Source: Neobacillus mesonae (GTDB lineage Bacteria > Bacillota > Bacilli > Paenibacillales > Paenibacillaceae). From it: a DNA stretch of 64,000 nt. The translations under genes were made by a program, and so were the position numbers. Where the stretch lies: the NCBI GenBank assembly GCA_023715865.1, contig JAMBOW010000001.1, positions 930,001-994,000 of the forward strand, written 5' to 3'. Under the pieces are notes generated by a model, which ran no database searches, was not told the DNA's origin, and saw only the letters and a list, made by a program, of their open reading frames with translations. This document shows positions 27,144-36,116 of the stretch, in pieces (within the stretch, counting starts at the first letter, position 1; each line of letters opens with the position of its first letter).

Positions 27144-28250
27144 ATGAAAAGCTATACGGATACGTGGTCCCCTAAAATAGCCATATTGATCTGGAGAATC
27201 TTTGCCATACTAGTTCTAGCTGTGCTTTGGTTTAAGGGAAATGCCGGAACCGAGGGATTTGCGCTGGTTTTCGTCCTAGCAATCCTGTCTTTAGCCAGAT
27301 GGCGGTTTATTCTGCCTGCATGGACAACGTTAGTCGATCAGATCCTATGTATGACGATCATTCCATTTTGGCCGGAAGCCAGCTTCGGACTGGTTCTGCC
27401 GCTATTTGAAACCATGCTTGCTGGTAAACCACTATTTTCCCTACCCATTCTGGCTGCACTAGTTCTCGGTTATATCCATCTAGATTTCCCCCTTCTTCTC
27501 ATGTTCCTTCAAGCTTCGTTTGCGGGATGGATCGTTTTATATTGGTCGAAGCAGATACATTACTATCGATTGGAAGCAGATCAGGAGCGACGCGAGAAAT
27601 ATGAGTTGGAAATGCTGAAGAGTGAGCTGCTCATGGCCAATGTACAAACGGCTCAGCTAGCGGAACTTAAAGAGCGCCATCGTATCTCTCAAAAGCTGCA
27701 TGATGAGGTTGGTCATGAATTAACAGCAGCGATCTTAGCCTTGCAAGCTTTTGAAACACTGTGGAAAGAGAATGACCCTCAAGCGAAAGACATGTTTGCC
27801 CAAGCACAGATACGTTTGTCGAACAGTGCCATGGAACTCCGGGAAACGGTCTACAATATGCAGCCTGTCCAAGCAACCGGTATACGAAACTTAGAGGAAA
27901 TCTGCCGTAATTTCAAAGCTTTGCCTGTCCAGCTTCAAATTTATGGAGATACATCACGTATAGCCGCACACCTGTGGGTTATCCTGAATTCTTGTCTCAA
28001 GGAAGCTTTGACCAATGCGGTTCGTCATTCCAAAGCTGAGCATGTTGAAGTATCACTGGATGTCAGTGAACATATCGTTCGGTTGAGTGTCCAGAACGAT
28101 GGTGTTTTGGATTCATCCAAACTGCCTGGAACCGGACTTCGCAACCTAAGACAAAGAACCCAGGCTGTAGGCGGCAGTATATCCACCAACACTTCCAACG
28201 GCTTTCAATTGATCTGTGTACTACCTATGGGAAAGGAAGGCATTCGATGA
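27144..28250 (+). CDS. Membrane sensor histidine kinase, NarL/LiaS type (HisKA_3)
   Basis: The first 135 or so residues of this 368-residue protein form several closely spaced membrane segments with almost no extracellular part, as in intramembrane-sensing kinases. A coiled region leads to the HisKA_3 motif HRISQKLHDEVGHELTAA with His near 186, then NALTNAVRHSKA and GTGLRNLRQRTQAVGG of the ATPase domain. ATG 27144 is chosen for its GGGAGG site. It overlaps the next gene by 4 bp. Intramembrane sensors coupled to an ABC exporter typically respond to membrane-active antibiotics. Confidence 0.9.
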   Translation: MKSYTDTWSPKIAILIWRIFAILVLAVLWFKGNAGTEGFALVFVLAILSLARWRFILPAWTTLVDQILCMTIIPFWPEASFGLVLPLFETMLAGKPLFSLPILAALVLGYIHLDFPLLLMFLQASFAGWIVLYWSKQIHYYRLEADQERREKYELEMLKSELLMANVQTAQLAELKERHRISQKLHDEVGHELTAAILALQAFETLWKENDPQAKDMFAQAQIRLSNSAMELRETVYNMQPVQATGIRNLEEICRNFKALPVQLQIYGDTSRIAAHLWVILNSCLKEALTNAVRHSKAEHVEVSLDVSEHIVRLSVQNDGVLDSSKLPGTGLRNLRQRTQAVGGSISTNTSNGFQLICVLPMGKEGIR

Positions 28251-28855
28251 AAATACTTATAGTGGATGATGATCCATTGGTATGCCAGAGTCTCCGGCTG
28301 CTTCTCTCCAGAGAACCGGATATGGAAGTGACCGCAACCGCGAATGACGGCACTGCTGCTATTCAATGCTGTGAAGGAATTTTGCCGGATATCGTACTTA
28401 TGGATATTCGAATGCCTGGTATGGACGGAATCCAAGCTACGAGGCTCATAAAGCAGAAATGGCCACAAGTGCAAATTATGATGCTGACCACGTTTCAAGA
28501 TGAGCATATTATCCGTATGGCCTTACTTGCCGGCGCTGAAGGCTACATGCTGAAATCGACCCAGGTCTCCAGTATGGCACAGCAGCTGCGTGCCTTGGCT
28601 TCCGGTACATCCGTTGTGGATGCCAATGTGCTGAAAACCTTGATGCTGCCCGAAAAAGAGAACCTTTCCGACCTTACCCCAAGAGAGAACGATATCTTGG
28701 AGTTGGTAGCCTTAGGCTGCTCAAATCGAGAGATTGCAGCGCAATTGTGTATTAGTGAGGGAACCGTGCGCAACACCCTATCGATTATTCTTGATAAACT
28801 AGAGCTCCGAGATAGGACACAGTTGGCTATTTATTATTGGAGGCGATCGTTGTAG
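28247..28855 (+). CDS. NarL/FixJ-type response regulator
   Basis: A 202-residue regulator: receiver domain with D7-D9, phospho-acceptor D53 (VLMDIRMPG), T and K (MLKS) positions, and a LuxR-type helix-turn-helix near 142-195 (LTPRENDILELVALGCSNRE, SEGTVRN). The ATGA overlap with the kinase gene makes them a coupled pair. It is the likely activator of the ABC exporter operon in which it lies. Confidence 0.92.
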   Translation: MKILIVDDDPLVCQSLRLLLSREPDMEVTATANDGTAAIQCCEGILPDIVLMDIRMPGMDGIQATRLIKQKWPQVQIMMLTTFQDEHIIRMALLAGAEGYMLKSTQVSSMAQQLRALASGTSVVDANVLKTLMLPEKENLSDLTPRENDILELVALGCSNREIAAQLCISEGTVRNTLSIILDKLELRDRTQLAIYYWRRSL

Positions 28856-28984
28856 GTCATATAATGATTGATTACTCCACATCGAGCTGAAATCCGCAGC
28901 TCTTTCAAGGATCTCCGATATTTTCTTTCATGAGATACGTTAGGGACTTAGGGACTTAATTATACTAATCTCCACACAGCTACA

Positions 28985-29983
28985 TTAAGTTAAGTAACTC
29001 TTTAGCATCTGAGTAATCGTAGTGCGATTTGCTTGCAGCCAGCTAATTCTTGACTGTAACTGATTTAGAATATAATTAAAATTTTGCTCGATATTCATTC
29101 CATGATAGTGCTGTCCAATATAAATATGCAGCACCGCTATATGGTAAATCTGAGTAAGTAATTTTAATTGTTCTACTTCTAAATGTGTGCTTTTTCTAAA
29201 TCCAGAATACCCCTTAATGAATGCTTCTGTCATTTCCCAAGAACCATTTGTTAATTGCAAAATATGATTCAGTGAAATGGCAAATTCCATAAAGCTAATA
29301 TCAAATGATGTAAAATCAAAATCTAAAAGCCCAGTAATTTTGTTGTCCTTTGCAAGCAGATTATAAATTAAGACATCATGATGAACTAATTGCTTAGGTA
29401 ATTTTAATATGTTCAACATTTGTTCTTCTAAGAATGCGATCGTTTCTTTATATGTAATGAGTCCTGTTTGAGATACCTCAAATGGTGGTGACTCAATAAA
29501 AGATTGTATTGCTTGATAATCAGCTAATGGATGCAATGCGTAAATATCTGTAAAGGATACTCCTTTATAATCATAACAATCAATCTCAAATTGGCTTAAT
29601 ACTAATGAGACCTCACCCACTATAGCACCGAACTCTTCAGCTTTCTCACGAGTTGTTATTTCCGGAATTTTTCCATCAATAAATGAAACGACAGATGCTA
29701 GAGTCCCATCATGAAGTGTTACAAATGGTTCACTATTCCTCGTTTCAATAAAAACCGGAACAGTAAAAGAAAGATTTTGGTTGCTTAAAAACTTCGTTAT
29801 AGCATGTTCCAATTTTATACTTTCGGTATTTTTCGTGTGAGGGTTATACATACGTGCTACATATTTTTTATCTCTGATATTTAGGATCTTTGTAAAATTA
29901 GTTAATCCAAAAGGTACCGATTCAACGTTGTAAACAGTATGATCAAAGTAGTGACCCACAAGTTCGTCCAAGTTTTCTTCCAT
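28985..29983 (-). CDS. APH / homoserine-kinase-II-like phosphotransferase
   Basis: A 332-residue kinase-fold protein. The catalytic loop is QLVHHDVLIYNLLAK (HxD...N) near 212 and the metal site is GLLDFDFTSFD near 235; a nucleotide-binding N lobe is seen as PFGLTNFTKILNIRDKKYVARM. The family covers aminoglycoside and homoserine kinases and many proteins of unknown substrate. It resembles stress- or spore-associated members more than known resistance enzymes, but that is inference. ATG 29983 follows GGGGAGAG. Convergent with the regulator gene on its left; no partner gene. Confidence 0.75.
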   Translation of the reverse strand: MEENLDELVGHYFDHTVYNVESVPFGLTNFTKILNIRDKKYVARMYNPHTKNTESIKLEHAITKFLSNQNLSFTVPVFIETRNSEPFVTLHDGTLASVVSFIDGKIPEITTREKAEEFGAIVGEVSLVLSQFEIDCYDYKGVSFTDIYALHPLADYQAIQSFIESPPFEVSQTGLITYKETIAFLEEQMLNILKLPKQLVHHDVLIYNLLAKDNKITGLLDFDFTSFDISFMEFAISLNHILQLTNGSWEMTEAFIKGYSGFRKSTHLEVEQLKLLTQIYHIAVLHIYIGQHYHGMNIEQNFNYILNQLQSRISWLQANRTTITQMLKSYLT

Positions 29984-30120
29984 TCAACTCTCCCCTATTC
30001 ATGTTTTCTTAGTTGATTTCAATTCGATTTTAATAGTTACATTCCTCTTTGCACACATAAAATATACGCATCTGCCCATTGGCTACAGCTAGTACCTTAT
30101 GTTTCCGTTGCTACAATGAA

Positions 30121-30153
30121 AACAGCAGCTGATCATCATGATCTGCTGCTGTT
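30121..30153. terminator. Terminator hairpin
   Basis: AACAGCAG and CTGCTGTT enclose an inner palindrome GATCAT-C-ATGATC, with a CT/TG mismatch between them. It lies 14 bp downstream of the NlpC/P60 gene on the minus strand. Confidence 0.7.
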
Positions 30154-30166
30154 ATGACTGATTTAA

Positions 30167-31123
30167 CTAACCAGATATACGTCTAGCCTTCACATAACTG
30201 TTTTGCCAATACGCTCTATTCTGCCAATCCCTTATGTTTACACCAGGCGGAGCGAAAGTGTTAATCATATCGCCGGAGCCGATGTGCAAACCAACATGCC
30301 CAACCCGTCTGTCAGAATAACGCGGACTGGTGAAAAAGACGAGGTCTCCTCGACGGATTTGACTGCGAGTTATTGCAGTCCCTCTTCGTGACTGCTGGCT
30401 TGATGTGCGTGGAAGGAAAATTCCGTTTCTGCCGAAGATATATTTCTGGAAGGAAGAGCAATCAAATGTACCGGATTGAGGGTAAGGCGCAGCCCCAAAT
30501 TCATAAGGTGTGCCTAAAAATCGTCTTCCTAATGAAATAATGGCGTTTGCTTTTGTTGGCGTCAAATTAATATATGCTTTTGCTTTAGTAGGCTTATTAC
30601 GAACCGGATGTGCTCCGGGAATACGCAGCTTTACATTGGCCGGTAACGGATTACGGAGGCAATAGCGTTTATTGGCGAGTCTCAATTGAGAAACTGTCGT
30701 ATTCAAAGCACGAGCTACGCTTTGTAACGTATCGCCACGCATTGTGATGAAATAGAGTGCCGGCTGACGAACAATAACCGTTTTTCTAGCCTTAATATAG
30801 CGGATGTCTACATTAAACAAGCGATTAAATGTGCGCAAACTAATAAATGATTTACTTCCTTCATAATACATGGGATCCATTCTCATCGATACGAGGCCTT
30901 TTCTTCCAATAGTTCCAGACTTCGGGAGTGTTACCCACAAAGATCCGTCGGTTCCTCTGTATCTTCTTGAATTACTCTCAATATCGTTATAACCAAGAAT
31001 TTTAAGCATATCGTAAAAGCCCATATACGGTTTTTTATCTTCGAAGATTAGTTCCTGATTTTTTATAACTTTATCTGTATACCCGTCAAAGCTTCTTGAT
31101 CGTATGCGAACCGTCACCTTCAT
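30167..31123 (-). CDS. NlpC/P60 cell-wall hydrolase with LysM
   Basis: The 318 residues begin with a copper-amine-oxidase-N-like region (about 1-118), follow with a LysM domain (about 122-168: ALYFITMRGDTLQSVARALN) and end in an NlpC/P60 domain (about 190-318). The catalytic Cys lies in FDCSSFQKYIF and the His in RVGHVGLHIGSG. Such enzymes cut D-Glu-diamino acid bonds in peptidoglycan stem peptides. No signal peptide or membrane segment is visible (start MKVTVRIRSRSFDGY), which is odd for a wall hydrolase and suggests action in the mother cell or forespore, or non-classical export. ATG 31123 follows GAAGGAGC. Confidence 0.88.
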   Translation of the reverse strand: MKVTVRIRSRSFDGYTDKVIKNQELIFEDKKPYMGFYDMLKILGYNDIESNSRRYRGTDGSLWVTLPKSGTIGRKGLVSMRMDPMYYEGSKSFISLRTFNRLFNVDIRYIKARKTVIVRQPALYFITMRGDTLQSVARALNTTVSQLRLANKRYCLRNPLPANVKLRIPGAHPVRNKPTKAKAYINLTPTKANAIISLGRRFLGTPYEFGAAPYPQSGTFDCSSFQKYIFGRNGIFLPRTSSQQSRRGTAITRSQIRRGDLVFFTSPRYSDRRVGHVGLHIGSGDMINTFAPPGVNIRDWQNRAYWQNSYVKARRISG

Positions 31124-31348
31124 GAAGACATTGCTCCTTCTTAATAAAGTTATGTTTCATTGATAAACATAGATAAATAACCACGTAACTTACACCTACA
31201 TTATGAATAAAAGCCTTGGTTTGATTGTGTTATTGTACCTGTTATTGCTCAGCAGATCGTTACCTAGGACAGTGACAAAGAGTTCATACTAATTGCGCGT
31301 TCGTTTATCTATTGCAGATGAAATCTTACTGTTTGTTTAGAAAAAAAA

Positions 31349-31371
31349 GCAGCCCTCCAGATGAGGGCTGC
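31349..31371 (-). terminator. Intrinsic terminator of the recombinase gene
   Basis: GCAGCCCTC and GAGGGCTGC form a perfect 9-bp stem with a 5-nt loop; on the minus strand it is followed by eight T residues. It lies about 160 bp downstream of the tyrosine recombinase gene. Confidence 0.85.
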
Positions 31372-31529
31372 AATAGTTGATTATTAGAAAAATCAAGGCG
31401 TTTGTTGGTTGTAATATTGATAGGTTCCCCTAGGGTATAAATTCCACTCGCCTGGCGGGTTCCTTTTTTTAAACAGTTACAAGGTGTTTGCTATATTAGT
31501 GATGAACTCGAATTTCACTTTGCCACTTG

Positions 31530-32453
31530 TTAGGAGACTATCGGAACTCGAATATTGACTGTCGCCATTGCTTGCTTCTTCTGATCATCATTTACGTGAG
31601 TATATATCATCGTCGTTTCTATAGATGAGTGTCCTAGCAGTTCTTTTACTACGCGAATATCCACACCGTTCTTAAGTAACATGGTTGCAAATGTGTGCCT
31701 TAACTTGTGGCAAGAAAGGTTCATCTCTGCTAATTCAGGTCTCTGCTCTTTAAATAACTGGAACATTTGAGAAGCAATTTTTTGTATCTGTCTAATTGAA
31801 AGTCTTCTTCCTTTTTGCGAAACAAAAAAGGCTCCTTCTTTTTTATTGTATGGAGTGATCCTTTCTTGTTCTACTTTGTCCAAGAAACCAATTAATACTT
31901 CAGGCACTGGTATCTCATTCCACTTTCTTCCTTTTCCAAAAATTGAGATGGTACCTCTAGATTTATTGAAATTCTTCAAATCTAAGCGATGTACCTCTCC
32001 TACTCGCAATCCACAATAGCCCATTAGAAGGAAGATGGTTATATTTCGATTACGGTAGCGGCCATCAATAAAATCGATTAACTCTTTTAAATCTTCTTCT
32101 TCTAAATAGACAGGTGATTTATTCTTTTCAGTTCTGGATTTTTTCACATCTAACGCTGGATTACTTTTAGCCATTTCAAAATCTATTAATGCTGTATAAA
32201 AAGAACGGATCGCGGACAATGTTCTGTTTCTAGCTTTGTCACCCGCTCTCTCTTGTTTTAAGTACAAAAATTCTATGATATTCAATTTGCTTGCTTCATT
32301 TACCGGAATCCCTCTAATTGCTTTGAGGTAATTGATCACTTCACGCATATATTCTTTTCGAGTGGTTTCTGTATAACCTTGTTGCTGCATCCATATTCTA
32401 AAAGCACGTATTTGCTCATTATAATATTCTTCTAATTCATAATCGCGTGGCAC
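31530..32453 (-). CDS. Tyrosine recombinase (XerC/XerD-like)
   Basis: A 307-residue phage-integrase family enzyme. The N-terminal SAM-like core-binding domain spans about 10-100. The catalytic domain contains Arg in [13 protein letters not shown] (near 150), H-x-x-R in [12 protein letters not shown] (near 250), His in [10 protein letters not shown] and Tyr in MIYTHV (near 284), so it should be active. It cuts and rejoins DNA via a 3'-phosphotyrosine. It is unlikely to be the chromosomal XerC or XerD because it stands alone among accessory genes. No att-type flanking repeats were found. The start is GTG 32453 behind GAGGGGAGAA. A dense set of inverted repeats lies upstream. Confidence 0.9.
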   Translation of the reverse strand: MPRDYELEEYYNEQIRAFRIWMQQQGYTETTRKEYMREVINYLKAIRGIPVNEASKLNIIEFLYLKQERAGDKARNRTLSAIRSFYTALIDFEMAKSNPALDVKKSRTEKNKSPVYLEEEDLKELIDFIDGRYRNRNITIFLLMGYCGLRVGEVHRLDLKNFNKSRGTISIFGKGRKWNEIPVPEVLIGFLDKVEQERITPYNKKEGAFFVSQKGRRLSIRQIQKIASQMFQLFKEQRPELAEMNLSCHKLRHTFATMLLKNGVDIRVVKELLGHSSIETTMIYTHVNDDQKKQAMATVNIRVPIVS

Positions 32454-32473
32454 TTCAATTCTCCCCTCAAATC

Positions 32474-32591
32474 ATCCATTATATGGGTTTTATTTTAATG
32501 GATAATTATCCATCAGTGCTTACAAAATTCGATCTGAAACGAAAGTGCGCAAAATCTGAGTTTTGCGCACTTATTATAGCACAGATTTTGC
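32474..32591. promoter_or_regulatory. Inverted-repeat cluster upstream of the recombinase
   Basis: A perfect 16-bp palindrome ATGGATAATTATCCAT (32498-32513) sits next to a third ATCCAT half-site (32474). Further out, AAGTGCGCAAAA (32543-32554) pairs with TTTTGCGCACTT (32561-32572). Part of that arm, GCAAAATCTG (32549-32558), can instead pair with CAGATTTTGC (32582-32591). The first set looks like an operator; the second could form alternative RNA structures or be a recombination site. These are direct sequence observations; function is inferred. Confidence 0.5.
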
Positions 32592-33058
32592 TAGAAAAAA
32601 ATTCACTATCATAGTAGTAGCTCTCTCTTCTTCTTAATATCCCTTGTGATGCAGTAATGCGCACCATTGCAGATACGAGGCGAGCATTTCGCCAAATTTT
32701 ACTACTGCTGGTTATCCCACCCTTCATCCGAAATCCTGTCTATCGTTTCGTGGCTAAGCATCGAAAAAAATTGGGATAACGATAACCTGTCCTTTACCTT
32801 CAAAGAACTTCAAACAGATGTATTTGCCATAATTCAGTTGTCAGATGAATAGCGCTGCGTAGCAAAAAGATCTGGATAAATGTTAATTTCACCCATGTTG
32901 TCACTAAATTCGATTATAATTAATTTATGTTCAAGTTGATTACCTACCCTAAGTTAAAAGGATAATCATACGCAAAAAGACATAGTGATGCATCGCCTAT
33001 GCTATAAGGGGTATAGAGTTTTCGAATACACACTTATGTATAAGAGGAGGGGAATGAT
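32592..33058. other. Intergenic region, no supported gene
   Basis: About 470 bp between the recombinase and the DUF1648/DUF5808 gene. A 61-codon plus-strand frame (32667-32852) has no ribosome binding site and no family resemblance. A GAGGAGGGG site at 33045-33053 serves the next gene. Confidence 0.4.
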
Positions 33059-34142
33059 ATGACGATAATACCTGTTATAATAATGATCTTTGTATTTGTA
33101 CCTTCCATTGTACTCATAGTAAGCATGCCTTATTTAACAAGAGAGACGATTAGTTTTGGGGTCACCGTCAGCGCTGTACAATTTCACAGTGAGCATCTGC
33201 GCCAGATGCGGAAGTCATATGCTAAGATTAGTGCTACCTTACATACCATTCTATTCATTGTTTGTATCATTTCCCTAATATACGGTGATGAACATTCCAA
33301 GCAACAAAGTTGGATCATTGTCACTTATTCACTCGGCATGGTCGTAATCTCTCTAGTCATAAACAAGCTATCATTACAAAATGAAAAGTTTACTACCTAT
33401 GCTGCCTATTGCTACGGAACAACCGATCATGGCAGTGGACACTGGTTTTCGGAAAAGAAACATTAGCTTGTCTAGTAATTGGTTCCTCATTCATGTTTTA
33501 ATTATTGTTGTTGGTATTGTAACTGTGCTACACAACTACGATCAGATTCCTGATCAGATTCCGATCCATTACAACAGCAGTTTGGACGTAGATGGCTATG
33601 CAGCTAAATCTTATAGTTCTGTGTTTATGCCTACGTTCATGCAAGTGTTCATAATACTTGTGTTCATATTTGAGAATTGGAGTATTCGCAGAGTGAAGCA
33701 GCAGGTTCAATCCACTGATCCGAATCGTTCCAACAGACAAGACGTAACTTTCCGCCGTACTTGGTCATGTTTTATGATTACAGCAAGCTTCTTAATAGTT
33801 ATCCTGTTGTCCATCGTGCAACTAAACATGATATCTCTGCTTAACAGCAATTTCGCTATCCCCATTATCCTAATTATAATTGCCTTTATCATCCTATACG
33901 GCCTCGCCTTATCGTTCTGGGCTGGTCAGGGCGGAAGCCGTTTGGAGCAATCGGCAGATCGCTCCAATGTCAGACCTGTCCATGATGATGATAGATGGCT
34001 ATTAGGTATGATTTATTTCAATAGCAAGGATCCAAACCTATTCGTCGAGAAAAGGTTCGGAGTCGGCTGGGGATTAAATTTCGGTCACCCAGTAAGCTGG
34101 CTGATTTTGCTCGGAATTATCGTACTCTTAATTGTGGTGTAA
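33059..34142 (+). pseudogene. DUF1648/DUF5808 membrane protein, frameshifted
   Basis: Two overlapping frames encode consecutive parts of one membrane protein of about 355 residues. The first (from ATG 33059 behind GAGGAGGGG) gives PYLTRETISFGVTVS and two membrane segments. Near 33380, at an AAAATGAAAA run, the continuing reading shifts to the second frame (KSLLPMLPIATEQPIMAVDT), which carries the DUF1648 part (YDQIPDQIPIHYNSSLDVDG) and the C-terminal DUF5808 motif (WLLGMIYFNSKDPNLFVEKR). Intact homologues of this kind are single proteins of unknown function in Firmicutes. A sequencing error in the A-run is as likely as true inactivation. Confidence 0.75.
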
Positions 34143-34220
34143 CAAGGCTTGGAGGTTAGTACTCACCGGAGTATTCTAGCTTTCAACAAATACATATCTT
34201 GACTGTTGCATGATTCACAC

Positions 34221-34583
34221 CTAATTTATACAATTTGACATATTAGTTAGATAATCTATAATCGTATCCTCAGAAGTTATCTCATAGGTGAAGTCATTAT
34301 ATTTAGGAAAAAGACCACAATCAATCAATTCTTCATCTCTAATGACAACAATTTTTTTTTGCAGTTGTATTGCTATTCCTAGCTCAATATAGGCATATGG
34401 GTCCCAGACGTTTGTAACCACAACCTGATCCGCTTTTTCAATGTTATTTCTTGCCTCATGAAAACTATGCTTATTCGTGTTGGTTATTTTTAATTTCTCG
34501 GATAGGAATAAAACTGCATCTTTTTCTTTACCTGGGAGAGTGGGGAAGGCTGGACCTGTTGCTGTTATGATGTGTAAAATCAT
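34221..34583 (-). CDS. Hypothetical protein with nucleoside-deoxyribosyltransferase-like features
   Basis: A 120-residue soluble protein. The pattern ADQVVVTNVWDPYAYIELGI followed by AIQLQKKIVVI is reminiscent of the Rossmann-like nucleoside 2-deoxyribosyltransferase superfamily, in which an E in a G-x-x-E-x-G/A-I segment and a D upstream are key. The N-terminal part (HIITATGPAFP) is unusual for it, and the protein is shorter than most. I hold the fold assignment as tentative. ATG 34583 has GAGGAG upstream. It is transcribed toward the frameshifted membrane gene. Confidence 0.5.
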   Translation of the reverse strand: MILHIITATGPAFPTLPGKEKDAVLFLSEKLKITNTNKHSFHEARNNIEKADQVVVTNVWDPYAYIELGIAIQLQKKIVVIRDEELIDCGLFPKYNDFTYEITSEDTIIDYLTNMSNCIN

Positions 34584-34760
34584 TAGGTAACTTCAACTCC
34601 TCTTGAATTATTTCATCAACATAACCTCTTATTCAATCTGTTGATCCAGATTCTATACTCTAGCTAATAATCGCTTCTAACACGTGAATTCCACTATTAT
34701 CCTTTATATTTGATTCAACATGGTGTATAGTGCTTTTGTTATTACTTGATAAGTATTAAA

Positions 34761-34827
34761 GGAGCAGTTGCCAACCGGCGAACTGCTCCTTACTGCTTTA
34801 AACTAACGTTTCACGTCAGCTTAATGA
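34761..34827. terminator. Repeat-family hairpin, copy D, with leader-like segment
   Basis: GGAGCAG (34761-34767) pairs with CTGCTCC (34783-34789), with GCC/GGC pairing inside. Next to it, AACTAACGTTTCACGTCAGCTTAATGA (34801-34827, shown here in part as CAGCTTAATGA) resembles the leader segment of the family, but on the other side of the hairpin. It lies 70 bp downstream of the formamidase-like gene. Confidence 0.65.
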
Positions 34828-34859
34828 GGTATGCATACCTTTACTCTTTATTTATATTC

Positions 34860-35792
34860 TCATTTGATAGAACCATGTGACAATACTGCATGAACTCCAC
34901 AAACACCATTTACCAATTGTGTAATGCGCAAATCGACGACAAGACTTGCTAGAGCCAATGCTTCTTTACGCTCGAATCCGTACATTTCACCCATTAAGTT
35001 CAACATTCCTTCTAAAGCAATCATTGATGCTTCATTTAAATCTTCATGAAAACCCATTGTGATCCAGGAAGTTGGAGTTTTTGCTCGTGGCATGTTAATG
35101 CTAATCTCTTTATGTACGACAAATTCGAGATCAACGATATCCATTGGGCACTCTAATGCTGGGCATCCTACCTCTCCATCTCCTTGTACTGCGTGTCCAT
35201 CACCGACTGAAAATAAACCACCTTTTACTGGGATTGGCAAGTATAATGTACTCCCCGCAATTAGTTCTTTACAGTCAATGTTTCCACCACAGTAGCGCGG
35301 TGGAAATGTAGAATGAATTCCAGGCTCATCCGGAGGCATACCCATTACACCCATAAAGGGGTTTAAAACTAACTTATGTCCTTTATTACTTGTGCCAACC
35401 ATTAAATCGCTGTCTAAATTCCAATTCAGATGAAATTCTTCACCATCAGCTACCCCTAATCTCTTATTAATTGGATGTTGAAACCCACCCGCACTATTCC
35501 AACCCCAAGATCCTGGACGTAGTCTATTAATTTTTATTTCGAGTGTCATCCCAGGTCCTGCACCACGTATGGCAATGGGCCCACACAATGCATGTCCTCC
35601 ATCTCGTGGACGTTCTCTAGGCTCAAATCTTTTCCTAGAACCTGAAGAGGGAAATGGTTCCATTCCCCAACCTGCATCCAAAGTTTTATAACAAATTGAA
35701 TCTCCTGAGTTAATTGTTAAAATCGGTTTGTATTCCCTTGAGAATGAGCCATGAAGTGTTGATCTTTCAGGATGTATCGAAAATTTAGCCAT
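34860..35792 (-). CDS. Acetamidase/formamidase family protein
   Basis: A 310-residue soluble enzyme of the FmdA/AmdA family: GPIAIRGAGPGMTLEIKI near residue 70, PPRYCGGNIDCKEL near 165, and PVKGGLFSVGDGHAVQGDGE near 190 (the GD-x-H-x-x-x-G-D-G-E stretch is the conserved metal and active site). Members hydrolyse formamide, acetamide or related small amides to ammonia and the acid, and supply nitrogen or degrade compounds. ATG 35792 follows GGAGGAG. It is a single gene with no transporter beside it. Confidence 0.9.
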   Translation of the reverse strand: MAKFSIHPERSTLHGSFSREYKPILTINSGDSICYKTLDAGWGMEPFPSSGSRKRFEPRERPRDGGHALCGPIAIRGAGPGMTLEIKINRLRPGSWGWNSAGGFQHPINKRLGVADGEEFHLNWNLDSDLMVGTSNKGHKLVLNPFMGVMGMPPDEPGIHSTFPPRYCGGNIDCKELIAGSTLYLPIPVKGGLFSVGDGHAVQGDGEVGCPALECPMDIVDLEFVVHKEISINMPRAKTPTSWITMGFHEDLNEASMIALEGMLNLMGEMYGFERKEALALASLVVDLRITQLVNGVCGVHAVLSHGSIK

Positions 35793-35950
35793 CGTACTCC
35801 TCCAGAATTTTATTCACTTACAAGACTATAATAATAGAATTATATGTAAAATACCCATATCATATCACTCTATTAGATTGCAAATGCATTTAACTAGCCT
35901 GCCTGTTAGCTTAATGAGATAGCTGTAATTTTTAATTAGATTTTTATCTA

Positions 35951-36031
35951 ATCGGTATCGGGACAAGAACTTGTACCGATCAAACAAGAAGCGGCTAAAT
36001 TAGTGACTCTCAATGGGAACAAGTTCTTGTC
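35951..36031. repeat. Nested inverted repeats with ACAAGNNCTTGT cores
   Basis: GACAAGAACTTGT (35962-35974) and its inverted copy ACAAGTTCTTGTC (36019-36031) are 57 bp apart. The first core is itself enclosed by ATCGGTA (35951) and TACCGAT (35974-35980). Just upstream at 35891-35917 lies a partial leader segment of the dispersed repeat family (CCTGTTAGCTTAATGA). The region 35793-36095 is otherwise empty. Confidence 0.45.
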
Positions 36032-36095
36032 TCCCGACAATTGCATTTAGTCAATTTCCATACGGTTGTCTCGATAGTCTTCGGTAAAGGAAAAG

Positions 36096-36111
36096 GTCGC
36101 CTTTCGGCGAC
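36096..36111 (-). terminator. Terminator of the following small gene
   Basis: GTCGCC and GGCGAC form a 6-bp GC-rich stem with a TTTC loop; on the minus strand it is followed by CTTTTCC. It lies 5 bp downstream of the hypothetical gene at 36117. Confidence 0.65.
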
Positions 36112-36116
36112 TCTGA

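Noticed and set aside
31349..32591. An integrated element bounded by the recombinase and the hairpins
   Set aside because: No tRNA target, no att-type direct repeats and no other mobile-element genes were found.
32667..32852. A 61-codon plus-strand frame upstream of the DUF1648/DUF5808 gene
   Set aside because: It has no ribosome binding site and no resemblance to a known family.
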